Positions 1 through 6,010 of a stretch of 6,423 nt of DNA are shown here, in pieces. This stretch comes from Betaproteobacteria bacterium. GTDB lineage: Bacteria; Pseudomonadota; Gammaproteobacteria; Burkholderiales; Casimicrobiaceae. The position numbers were made by a program, and so were the translations under genes. Location of the stretch: assembly GCA_005888865.1 (NCBI GenBank), contig VBCL01000135.1:1-6423 (forward strand), written 5' to 3'. Under the pieces are notes generated by a model. The model saw only the letters and a list, made by a program, of their open reading frames with translations. It did no database searches and was not told the DNA's origin. Each line of letters begins with the position of its first letter. Positions within the stretch are counted from its first letter, which is position 1.

Positions 1-1
1 G

Positions 2-808
2 CTGGAACAGAAATCGCACCACCACGAGCTCTGCTCGTGCGGCATCGTCAACTGGGCGTGCCGAGTGGCCGACGGCGTCGATGCGTGCATCCTGGCGGCG
101 CGAGACGAGCTGCGCCAGGGCGCGCACTGCATCAAGATCATGGGCTCCGGTGGTGTTGCGTCGCCGACCGACCCCATCTGGATGAACCAGTACCGCGAAG
201 ACGAGATCCGGGCGATCGTCAACGAATGCACCGAGCGGCGGACCTACGTTGCCGCGCACTGCCATCCGGCGAGTGCGATCCGGCGCTGCGTCGAGTTCGG
301 CGTGCGCTCGATCGAGCACGGCACGCTGATCGACGACGACACAGCGAAGTTCGTCGCCGAGCGCGGCGCCTACATCGTGCCGACGATGGTCGTCATCTTC
401 TCGCTGGTCGAGATGGGACGGGAGCTGGGCTTTCCGGCGGCGAGCCAGGAAAAAGCCGAGTACGCGTCCAAGCAGGCGTTGTCGGGCATGGACAAGATGC
501 GCCGAGCCGGTGTGAAGGTCGGATTCGGCACCGATCTCCTCGGCTCGACCTACACACAGGAATGCCGCGAGTTCACCATCCGCAGCGAAGTGTTCTCTCC
601 GATCGAGCTCCTGCGACAGGCGACTTCGGTCAACGCCGAGCTAATGATGCAGACGGGCAAGTTGGGCTGCATCGCGCCCGGCGCTCACGCTGATATGCTC
701 GTGGTCGACGGCGATCCGCTCAAGGACATCTCCCTGCTCGCCGCGAACGGGAAGAGCTTGCGCCTGATCGTAAGAGGCGGGGAGGTCGTGAAGGACGAGT
801 TGCGGTAG
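2..808 (+). CDS. Metal-dependent amidohydrolase, imidazolonepropionase/prolidase-like (5' end missing)
   Basis: This is the C-terminal 268 residues of an amidohydrolase-superfamily enzyme. The reading frame is open from base 2 with no stop, so the true start lies left of the window; family members are about 400-430 residues long. Visible signatures, in fragment numbering, are: the IKIMGSGG segment with the probable carboxylated metal-bridging Lys45; AHCHP with metal-ligand His86; IEHGT with His106; and FGTD with the catalytic/metal Asp178. The C-terminus has the usual composite beta-sandwich return, GAHADMLVVDGDPL near residues 227-240. These fit the binuclear-zinc subgroup that cleaves amide or peptide bonds in small molecules (Xaa-Pro dipeptidase, imidazolonepropionase-like and mycotoxin-amidase relatives). 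The exact substrate cannot be told from the sequence. All expected catalytic residues in the visible part are present, so it looks functional. The next gene converges on it after 41 bases, so any operon partners lie upstream, outside the window. Confidence 0.9.
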   Translation: MEQKSHHHELCSCGIVNWACRVADGVDACILAARDELRQGAHCIKIMGSGGVASPTDPIWMNQYREDEIRAIVNECTERRTYVAAHCHPASAIRRCVEFGVRSIEHGTLIDDDTAKFVAERGAYIVPTMVVIFSLVEMGRELGFPAASQEKAEYASKQALSGMDKMRRAGVKVGFGTDLLGSTYTQECREFTIRSEVFSPIELLRQATSVNAELMMQTGKLGCIAPGAHADMLVVDGDPLKDISLLAANGKSLRLIVRGGEVVKDELR

Positions 809-849
809 CACGACCGACGCGGTGCGTCACCGACGCCAGTGCCGTTGCC
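809..849. other. Short convergent intergenic spacer with alternative GC hairpins
   Basis: These 41 bases separate two converging stop codons. GACGC (816-820), GCGTC (824-828) and GACGC (832-836) can form either of two mutually exclusive 5-bp hairpins. There is no T-run on either strand, so this is not a textbook intrinsic terminator. Transcription ends either by another mechanism or through mutual interference of the converging genes. Confidence 0.35.
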
Positions 850-3396
850 TTACACCGCGCGCCGCAAGCCCCTTGGCCTGCGCCTGGCGCGAATCCAGGC
901 AGACTCGCGCATCCATGCGACGAGCTCGGTCGCCTCGAGTGGTTGGCTCAGCAGGAACCCTTGGATCACGTCGCAGCCAAGCTTGCGCAACCCCTCCAGC
1001 GTTGCTTCGTCCTCGACGCCTTCGGCGACGACGGAGAGGCCCAGGTTGTGCGCGAGCTCGATGGTCGACCGAACGATGAGCGCATCGCTCGTGTCGCCCA
1101 TCATTCCCCGGACCAATGACTTGTCGAGCTTGAGCTCGTGCACGGGCATACGCCGCAGGTAAGCGAGCGAGGAGTACCCGGTGCCATAGTCGTCGATCGC
1201 AAGCCTGCAACCGAACGCGCTCAGGCGCTCCAGGCTCTTGATGCCGCGGTCGGGATCGTGGAGGATCGCGCTTTCCGTGATTTCCAGAGATATCCACTCC
1301 GCGGCGCAGCCGTGTCGTTCGAGCAACGCCGCAAAAAGGTCCGGCAGGTCGGCGTCCATAAGATCGTGTGCCGAGATGTTGATCGAGACGTTCATCGGCA
1401 CACCGTCTCTGCGCCAATCCGCGCACTGTGCGATGACATTCGCGAGCACCCATTGCGTCACCGCACGGATATAGCCTGTCTGTTCGGCGAAAGGGATGAA
1501 CTCGCTTGGCGCAACGAGTCCGCGGACGGGATGCTGCCAGCGCACCAGCGCTTCTGCGTGATGCTCGCCGACGCTATTGAGCGCGACTTTCGGCTGGTAG
1601 ACCAGGCTGAGCTCGTCGTGATCGATGGCCCGACGCAGATCGTTCATCAGCATCAGGCGCTCACGGCTGTACTCGTCGTAATTGTTGTTCCACACGGCGT
1701 ATCCCAGCTTGTTGCGTTTCGCGGCGTACATCGCCACGTCGGCATGGCGCAACAGGACCGAGCGTTCGCGGCCGTGCTCGGGGAAGACCGCGATACCGAT
1801 GCTCGCGCGCACGTCCAGATGATGCCCATCAGGAATCATCGGCATCTCGAGCGCGTGCAGAACCGCCTTGGCGACGCTCTCTGCGGCGGCCGCGTCATCG
1901 CCCGGCAGAACAATCGCGAACTCATCGCCACCAAGACGCGCGACGGTATCGGTGCGCCGCTTCAGCACCTCTTCCAGGCGCGCCGTGACCGCGCACAGTA
2001 TCAGGTCGCCGATGGGATGCCCAAGCGTGTCGTTCACGTACTTGAAATGGTCGAGATCCATCAGCAGGACGGCGACGGCGGTATGGTTGCGCTCCGCAGA
2101 GGCAATCGACTGGTCGAGACGGTCATTGCAGAGCGCACGGTTGGGCAACCGCGTCAGGGCGTCGCAATAAGCAAGATCCTTGATCCGCGATTCACGGCTC
2201 GCGATGCCATCCTGCATAGTGCGAAACGCCGCGGCCAGGTCGCAAATCTCCACTACCCCGGACGGAGGTGGCGTGGTCGAGTAGTTTCCCGCGGCGATGC
2301 CGCGGGCGACGCTGGCGAGTTCGCGAACCGGCCGGGCGATACCGCGCGCGATGGCGACGCTCGCCAGGATGGAGACGATGACGCCCGCAAGCGAGATGAA
2401 AGTGAGCAGGCGCTGCAGGCGCCGAAACGGTTCGAGCGCCGAGGACAGCGGTTCCTGCAATACGGCGACGACGCGGTCGCCGCTGCGCGCAGGCAGCGCG
2501 ATGAGGCGCGTAACCGCCTCGCTTCCGTATTCTGCGTTGCCATCGGCGTCGCGGGTCGCGAAACGGTCCGTGGCAAGGATGGCCAGCAGCGGCCCGCGAT
2601 CCTTGTCGGGGAGCGAGCTCGCTTGCAGTCGCCAGCTATCACTCGACTGGCGGCTGAAGAAAGACACGTCGAGTCGTGTCAAGCGCTGAAGGTCGCGTGT
2701 CAGATTGTCATCGACGATGAAGCCGATCACCACCCAGGCGATCGGCGTGGGTGCCAGCACGGGTACCACGACGAGCTGGTAGAGCCGGCCATCGATCAGC
2801 ACCATCGCCGACGCCCTCTGCGACGTTTCCGCCTCCGCAATGAGATCCGGGAACGCAAACGGCTTGTCGATAGCCGTGTTGAGCGTATCGCCAAGTACCC
2901 GCTGATCCAGCCCGATGATCATCATCAACGAAGCATCGATCCGTCGGCCGTACTTCACGAGCACGGACGCGATCGTGTCGCGATCACCGGAAGCCATCAC
3001 TTCGCGGAAGGTATAGTCAGAGGACATCAAGCGTGCACCCTGCACAAGACGATGCGTGTCCTCGTCGAGCAGACGGTTGAAGACGAGCGCACCGGCGACG
3101 AGGTCTTCGCCGATTGATTTGCGTGCGGCGGCCATGCCGACGGTGTTGATGAGCACGAACGCGCCCACCTGCACCCCGACCATCAACACGAGAAAGAGCG
3201 CGATGATGTGGCTCTGGAGGCTACGGGATTGAGGACGCCGGAATAGAGTCGCCGAAGTCAGCCGTGTGCGCTCTACGAGCATTCGCAAATGCTCTGGCAG
3301 ATCGCTTAACCGCCGCATCGACGCGGCTCTGCCGTTGGAGGGCATCATGTGTCTTGCGCGATAGCGGTCATCACCCGGTAGCGGAGCGATCTGCAT
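850..3396 (-). CDS. Membrane-bound sensor GGDEF-EAL protein (bifunctional c-di-GMP cyclase/phosphodiesterase)
   Basis: This inner-membrane enzyme is predicted to make and/or break cyclic di-GMP in response to an external signal. Numbered from the chosen ATG (848 aa): transmembrane helix at about 63-87; a periplasmic Cache-like sensor at about 88-327; a second helix at about 328-350; HAMP at about 350-402. The GGDEF domain (about 408-570) has metal Asp447, Asn455, GGDEF at 489-493, and an intact inhibitory I-site RRTD at 480-483. The EAL domain (about 582-835) has EAL at 615-617, Asn673, Glu705, DDYGTG with Asp735/Asp736, Lys756, Glu792 and Gln812. No key residue is missing in either domain. 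The start is uncertain. The frame is open to a TTG at 3426; the ATG at 3394-3396 follows a GGTGG with short spacing; later in-frame ATGs at 3348, 3345 and 3318 all still precede the first helix. The basic, low-hydrophobicity first 60 residues may be partly untranslated. A possible dyad operator lies about 110 bases upstream. It is the only gene of its transcript visible here. Confidence 0.93.
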   Translation of the reverse strand: MQIAPLPGDDRYRARHMMPSNGRAASMRRLSDLPEHLRMLVERTRLTSATLFRRPQSRSLQSHIIALFLVLMVGVQVGAFVLINTVGMAAARKSIGEDLVAGALVFNRLLDEDTHRLVQGARLMSSDYTFREVMASGDRDTIASVLVKYGRRIDASLMMIIGLDQRVLGDTLNTAIDKPFAFPDLIAEAETSQRASAMVLIDGRLYQLVVVPVLAPTPIAWVVIGFIVDDNLTRDLQRLTRLDVSFFSRQSSDSWRLQASSLPDKDRGPLLAILATDRFATRDADGNAEYGSEAVTRLIALPARSGDRVVAVLQEPLSSALEPFRRLQRLLTFISLAGVIVSILASVAIARGIARPVRELASVARGIAAGNYSTTPPPSGVVEICDLAAAFRTMQDGIASRESRIKDLAYCDALTRLPNRALCNDRLDQSIASAERNHTAVAVLLMDLDHFKYVNDTLGHPIGDLILCAVTARLEEVLKRRTDTVARLGGDEFAIVLPGDDAAAAESVAKAVLHALEMPMIPDGHHLDVRASIGIAVFPEHGRERSVLLRHADVAMYAAKRNKLGYAVWNNNYDEYSRERLMLMNDLRRAIDHDELSLVYQPKVALNSVGEHHAEALVRWQHPVRGLVAPSEFIPFAEQTGYIRAVTQWVLANVIAQCADWRRDGVPMNVSINISAHDLMDADLPDLFAALLERHGCAAEWISLEITESAILHDPDRGIKSLERLSAFGCRLAIDDYGTGYSSLAYLRRMPVHELKLDKSLVRGMMGDTSDALIVRSTIELAHNLGLSVVAEGVEDEATLEGLRKLGCDVIQGFLLSQPLEATELVAWMRESAWIRARRRPRGLRRAV

Positions 3397-3506
3397 CGAC
3401 CACCGCGATGGCCCGGGCTTGGACAATGATCTGAGAAATCAATGCTGTATGTCATCGTAGCGACTGGAGCAGGAATCGTCGGAGACGCTTGCATCCGCCC
3501 GACATT

Positions 3507-3522
3507 GACCGTCCGTACGGTC
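3507..3522. promoter_or_regulatory. Inverted repeat, possible TetR-type operator
   Basis: The segment GACCGTCCGTACGGTC has perfect 6-base arms (GACCGT/ACGGTC) around a 4-base centre, and contains an overlapping 8-bp palindrome CCGTACGG. Size, symmetry and the GACC...GGTC ends resemble operators of TetR/AcrR-family repressors. The preceding TTGACC (3505-3510) could be a plus-strand -35 box, but no -10 box follows at the right distance. It lies about 110 bases upstream of the GGDEF-EAL start. No TetR gene lies in the window, so the regulator, and whether the site still works, are unknown. Confidence 0.4.
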
Positions 3523-3646
3523 GGCGGGGGAACAAAGCAACTTCCCTGCCTTGGCCCGAGCGGTTAATGGCGGCGTGCAGCCGCGCGAAACTGTCGTGGC
3601 CTCGCGGGTGCAGCTGTCAAAATGAAGTCCACATGTCGTAGGGTAT

Positions 3647-3670
3647 CGGGGTCAGACCACGTTTTCCCCG
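3647..3670. repeat. Hairpin segment resembling a dispersed proteobacterial repeat
   Basis: CGGGG (3647-3651) and CCCCG (3666-3670) can pair around a 14-base loop. Inside the segment is the small dyad GGTC-A-GACC (3650-3658). The core GGGGTCAGACCACGTTTT resembles a sequence that I recall recurring in many proteobacterial genomes, often near IS200-like/REP-associated transposases. That likeness is from memory. No second copy and no transposase lie in this window, so repeat status is inferred. It begins 15 bases past the stop of the broken small gene on the minus strand and might serve as its transcript-end hairpin. Confidence 0.3.
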
Positions 3671-3684
3671 TCGAACAAATTCGC

Positions 3685-3874
3685 TTACTTCACGTCGACC
3701 CAATCCGCCAGCTCGCAATTCTGGTAGGCATGGACGTTGGCGGTATCCGACTGGATCACCGTCTCTTCTGTACCGTTGCAATCTTTGGTATCGGCTTCTT
3801 AGGGCCTTGGCCGATTGCTGCGGCGGTGAGGGAACCATGGTCAATGCGAAGGTCAATACTGCAGTCTCGATCAT
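3685..3874 (-). pseudogene. Frameshifted remnant of a small, probably exported, two-cysteine protein
   Basis: Two frames together read like one short protein. The N-terminal piece starts at the ATG at 3872-3874 and gives MIETAVLTFALTMV followed by PSPPQQSAKA. This is a hydrophobic core and an A-x-A-like end, suggestive of a signal peptide, although the positive n-region is missing. The C-terminal piece (3688-3798, stop TAA at 3685-3687) is one base out of phase. It has 37 codons with very natural usage (GCC, ACC, AAC, CAG, CTG, GTG). It begins EADTKDCNGTEE, ends NCELADWVDVK, and has two cysteines. A TAA at 3799-3801 closes that frame just upstream and no early start codon exists. A single-base gain near 3795-3805 would explain the break. 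AGGGAA and AAGAAG lie before the ATG as weak ribosome-binding candidates. If left uncorrected, the first frame runs on to 3617 with rare AGA, CTA and CGA codons, which argues against it. I do not recognise the family. A sequencing error instead of true decay is possible. Confidence 0.4.
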
Positions 3875-4043
3875 TTCGGCTTCTTTTCCCTGAGGTGGTC
3901 GCCCAGCGGCTTGGATGTCCGCATTTGTCGCCGGTAGTATGCTAGGCAAAGTTGACCCTTACGATTGCGCGCCAGCCAGGCCCGCCGAGAACCGCCCCGT
4001 GCGGAGCACTTACGCGTAACGCGATAAGTAGCAGACTCGCCTC
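3875..4043. other. Leader region of the hydrolase-cyclase gene
   Basis: This non-coding stretch must carry the plus-strand promoter of the hydrolase-cyclase. A weak pair is TTGGAT (3911-3916) and TAGTAT (3935-3940) with 18-base spacing. A TTGACC at 3952-3957 lacks a matching -10 box. A perfect 10-bp palindrome TTACGCGTAA sits at 4010-4019. An in-frame TAG at 4029-4031 blocks any upstream extension of the hydrolase-cyclase gene. No strong Shine-Dalgarno sequence precedes its ATG. Confidence 0.4.
4010..4019. promoter_or_regulatory. Perfect 10-bp palindrome upstream of the hydrolase-cyclase start
   Basis: TTACGCGTAA is perfectly self-complementary and is followed by a second ACGCG, giving ACGCGTAACGCG. 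It lies 24 bases before the ATG, where a bound regulator could block or aid transcription or initiation. No known operator consensus is recognised, and a palindrome of this length can occur by chance. Confidence 0.25.
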
Positions 4044-5375
4044 ATGCCTCCACAAACCCGCTTCACGCGCAGCGGCAACGTTCACATCGCCTATCAGGTT
4101 GTCGGCGACGGACCGCTCGACCTGGTTTACATCCCGGGGTGGGTGTCGCACGTCGAGCTGGCATGGGAGGAGCCGACGCTGGCGAGCTTTCTCGAGCGGC
4201 TCGCCTCCTTCTCGCGCCTGATCGTCTTCGACAAGCGCGGCACGGGCCTTTCGGATCGCGTTCCCGACTCGCAGCTCCCCACGCACGAAGAGCGCATGGA
4301 TGATCTGCGCGCGGTCATGGACGCAGCCGGCTCCGACCGTGCCGCGATCTTCGGCTTCTCGGAAGGCGGCAGCCTCGCCACGCTTTTCGCTGCGACGTAC
4401 CCGCAACGCACGATCGCGCTGGTCACCTTTGGCTGCTTCGCCAAGCGGATCTGGGCTCCCGACTACCCGTGGGCGCCGACGCCGGAGCAGCGCGAGCGCG
4501 ATTACGAGGTCGTCGCGCGCGACTGGGGCGGTGCGATGGACCTCGCAAGCTTAGTGCCCAGCAAGGCCGGGGACGAGGCATTCACGCGCCGGCTCGCGAC
4601 CTACCTCCGTCGCGCCGCCAGTCCCGGTGCGGCTGTTGCGTTGCTGCGGATGAACACGCAGATCGATATCCGCGCCGTGCTGCCGGCGATTCGCGTGCCG
4701 ACGCTTGTCCTCCAACGCATCGGCGACCTGGACACCAATGTCGAAGAGGGGCGCTTCCTCGCGCGGCACATTCCCGGTGCACGCCTGGTCGAGCTCCCCG
4801 GCGTCGATCATCTGCCTTGGGTAGGGGACCAGAACGCAGTGCTCGACGAAGTGCAGGAATTCCTCACCGGCGTGCGCCCGATCGCCGACATCGACCGCGT
4901 GCTCGCTACGGTCTTGTTCACCGACATCGTCGGTTCGACCGAGACCGCGGCACGCCTCGGCGACCGCGCGTGGCGCGTCCTCCTCGAGCAGCATCACGCG
5001 ATGGTGCGCAAGGAGCTCGTGCGTTTTCGCGGGCGGGAAGTGAACACTGCGGGCGATGGGTTCCTCGCGACCTTCGACGGGCCGGCGCGCGCGATCCGTT
5101 GCGCGTTCGCGGTCCGCGACGGCGCGCGCGCGCTCGGGCTTGCCACACGCGCCGGGCTGCACACCGGCGAGATCGAGCAATCCGCGGCCGACGTTGGCGG
5201 GATCGCTGTGCACATCGGCGCGCGCGTTGCCGCCGCGGCCAGCGCCGACGAAACGCTCGTATCGAGCACGGTGAAGGACCTGGTGGTCGGCTCCGGGATC
5301 GCGTTCGCCGACCGCGGTGCGCACACGCTCAAGGGCGTTCCGGGCGAGTGGCGGCTGTATGCCGCCAGCTCGTGA
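4044..5375 (+). CDS. Alpha/beta hydrolase fused to a class III adenylate/guanylate cyclase domain
   Basis: This 443-residue cytosolic protein has two enzymatic domains and no signal peptide or membrane helix. Residues 1-275 form an alpha/beta hydrolase: PGW at 31-33, nucleophile elbow GFSEG with Ser106, acid candidates Asp228/Asp230, and His256 in GVDHLPW. Residues 283-443 form a class III nucleotidyl cyclase homology domain: metal ligands Asp294 (LFTDIVGST) and Asp338 (NTAGDGF), a likely base-reading Asp383, and transition-state Arg394 (AVHIGAR). The usual adenine-selecting Lys is Asn334 and the usual catalytic Asn is His390, so the nucleotide substrate and even the activity are uncertain. 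The architecture is known from database annotation of actinobacterial and proteobacterial proteins. A plausible role, by inference, is a cyclase gated by binding or hydrolysis of a small molecule in the hydrolase pocket. The ATG at 4044 is the only sensible start, because a stop lies 15 bases upstream in frame; its ribosome binding site is weak. The gene is divergent from the GGDEF-EAL gene and appears to stand alone. Confidence 0.92.
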   Translation: MPPQTRFTRSGNVHIAYQVVGDGPLDLVYIPGWVSHVELAWEEPTLASFLERLASFSRLIVFDKRGTGLSDRVPDSQLPTHEERMDDLRAVMDAAGSDRAAIFGFSEGGSLATLFAATYPQRTIALVTFGCFAKRIWAPDYPWAPTPEQRERDYEVVARDWGGAMDLASLVPSKAGDEAFTRRLATYLRRAASPGAAVALLRMNTQIDIRAVLPAIRVPTLVLQRIGDLDTNVEEGRFLARHIPGARLVELPGVDHLPWVGDQNAVLDEVQEFLTGVRPIADIDRVLATVLFTDIVGSTETAARLGDRAWRVLLEQHHAMVRKELVRFRGREVNTAGDGFLATFDGPARAIRCAFAVRDGARALGLATRAGLHTGEIEQSAADVGGIAVHIGARVAAAASADETLVSSTVKDLVVGSGIAFADRGAHTLKGVPGEWRLYAASS

Positions 5376-5432
5376 GTCGGCGAGACGGCTACCGATTCAC
5401 CGCCCGCATCCCCTGAGTAATGCGGCGAACTG

Positions 5433-5457
5433 CGTCGCGGGGTGCCGCCACCCGACG
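5433..5457 (+). terminator. GC-rich stem-loop after the hydrolase-cyclase gene
   Basis: CGTCG (5433-5437) pairs with CGACG (5453-5457), and GGTG (5441-5444) pairs with CACC (5449-5452), leaving a 3-base bulge and a 4-base loop. It lies about 60 bases past the stop and just before the promoter of the next gene, a sensible place to end a transcript. No T-run follows, so it is at best an imperfect or Rho-assisted terminator. Confidence 0.35.
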
Positions 5458-5486
5458 TTCCCGAACCGCCCTGCCCGTCCTACAAT
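5458..5486 (+). promoter_or_regulatory. Sigma-70-type promoter for the GFA-family gene
   Basis: A near-consensus -10 box TACAAT (5481-5486) is preceded at 17-base spacing by a poor -35 TTCCCG (5458-5463). This predicts a transcript start near 5493 and a leader of about 55 bases before the ATG at 5548. The -10 box is embedded in an imperfect dyad, CCTA-CAAT-TAGG (5479-5490), which could be an operator or chance. The weak -35 suggests modest or activator-dependent expression. Confidence 0.5.
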
Positions 5487-5536
5487 TAGGTTTTGGTCGC
5501 GATGCATCCCCACGCGGCCGCGCTACGCCCGTTCAC

Positions 5537-5541
5537 GGAGG
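5537..5541 (+). promoter_or_regulatory. Ribosome binding site that fixes the GFA-family start
   Basis: GGAGG lies six bases before the ATG at 5548, an ideal Shine-Dalgarno arrangement. It settles the start: the same frame is open far upstream (from 5317, overlapping the hydrolase-cyclase gene), but that extension has no conserved sequence and no ribosome binding site. Confidence 0.8.
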
Positions 5542-5547
5542 TTCGCC

Positions 5548-5949
5548 ATGAAAGTCACCGGCCAATGTCACTGCGGAAAAATCAGTTACGAAGCGGAAGT
5601 CGATCCCGCACGCGCAACCGCGTGCCATTGCACCGACTGCCAGCGGCTTTCGGGATCCGCTTTTCGCGTCTCGGTTCCGGCACCGAAGGAGACGTTTCGC
5701 CTGCTCGCGGGGACGCCCCGGATCTACGTCAAGACCGCGGAGAGCGGCAGCAAGCGCGCACAGGCCTTCTGCGCGGACTGCGGGGCGCCGATCTATTCCT
5801 CCGCGATCAGCGATCCGCCGATGTACACGCTGCGCGTCGGCTGTCTGGACCAGCGCGCGCAGTTGCCGCCCGTAAAGCAGATCTGGTGCCGCTCGTCGCT
5901 CGACTGGGCGATGAACCTGGAGGAACTGCCAAAGGTCGAGCGTCAATAA
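5548..5949 (+). CDS. GFA-family zinc-binding protein (glutathione-dependent formaldehyde-activating enzyme-like)
   Basis: This 133-residue cytosolic protein is a single GFA domain. It carries the full set of seven zinc cysteines: Cys7 and Cys9 (CHC), Cys26, Cys28 and Cys31 (CHCTDC), and Cys75 and Cys78 (CADC). Other family marks are the opening GQCHCGKISYEA, LSGSAF after the second cluster, and the FCADCGAPIY segment. The founding member was described as speeding S-hydroxymethylglutathione formation from formaldehyde and glutathione. Most family members are uncharacterised, and this role should not be assumed. Length is typical and no residue looks lost. It has its own promoter and strong ribosome binding site. 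It is followed after 61 bases by an exonuclease III family gene, with a hairpin between them, so co-transcription is possible but not shown. Confidence 0.92.
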   Translation: MKVTGQCHCGKISYEAEVDPARATACHCTDCQRLSGSAFRVSVPAPKETFRLLAGTPRIYVKTAESGSKRAQAFCADCGAPIYSSAISDPPMYTLRVGCLDQRAQLPPVKQIWCRSSLDWAMNLEELPKVERQ

Positions 5950-5950
5950 A

Positions 5951-5978
5951 CGGCGCGAGCCGACCGCTTCGCGCGCCG
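5951..5978 (+). terminator. GC hairpin immediately after the GFA-family stop codon
   Basis: CGGCGCG (5951-5957) and CGCGCCG (5972-5978) form a 7-bp all-GC stem with a 14-base loop, starting one base after the TAA. No T-run follows. It could stabilise the 3' end of the GFA message or reduce read-through into the next gene rather than act as a full intrinsic terminator. Confidence 0.35.
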
Positions 5979-6010
5979 ACCACCCTGGCGACTGCGCGGG
6001 CCGCGTCCCC

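Larger units (their letters stand above)
3427..3684. other. Non-coding spacer upstream of the GGDEF-EAL gene
   Basis: No convincing gene was seen here on either strand. Short open frames exist but have poor codon choice and no ribosome binding site. The stretch contains the TetR-operator-like dyad at 3507-3522, a small GCGGC/GCCGC hairpin (3570-3574 with 3580-3584, 5-base loop), and the CGGGG/CCCCG hairpin at 3647-3670. It must also hold the promoter of the minus-strand GGDEF-EAL gene. I could not find a -35/-10 pair there good enough to name. Confidence 0.6.

Noticed and set aside
1138..3117. 659-codon open frame on the plus strand opposite the GGDEF-EAL gene
   Set aside because: It is an antisense shadow in GC-rich DNA. 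It shows no recognisable domain, while the opposite strand has complete GGDEF and EAL motifs.
3622..3945. 107-codon plus-strand open frame in the spacer
   Set aside because: It has no ribosome binding site and no family resemblance. It runs antisense to the better supported small-gene remnant, whose codon usage is more natural.
3617..3949. 110-codon minus-strand open frame taken as one intact gene
   Set aside because: Only its part from the ATG at 3874 down to about 3800 looks coding. Beyond that the natural coding signal moves to another frame, and this frame fills with rare Arg and Leu codons.
3952..3980. TTGACC as a -35 box for the hydrolase-cyclase
   Set aside because: The sequence 17 bases downstream is GCCAGG, which does not resemble a -10 box.
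4551..5324. 257-codon minus-strand open frame opposite the hydrolase-cyclase
   Set aside because: It is an antisense shadow with no recognisable domain, and the opposing strand is clearly coding.
4469..5416. 315-codon plus-strand open frame overlapping the hydrolase-cyclase
   Set aside because: It is an out-of-frame shadow, extremely rich in Arg and Ala, with no motifs. The overlapping frame has full hydrolase and cyclase signatures.
5317..5547. Upstream extension of the GFA-family frame into the hydrolase-cyclase gene
   Set aside because: The GFA domain begins at the ATG at 5548, which has an ideal GGAGG. The extension has no conserved sequence and crosses the promoter and hairpin.
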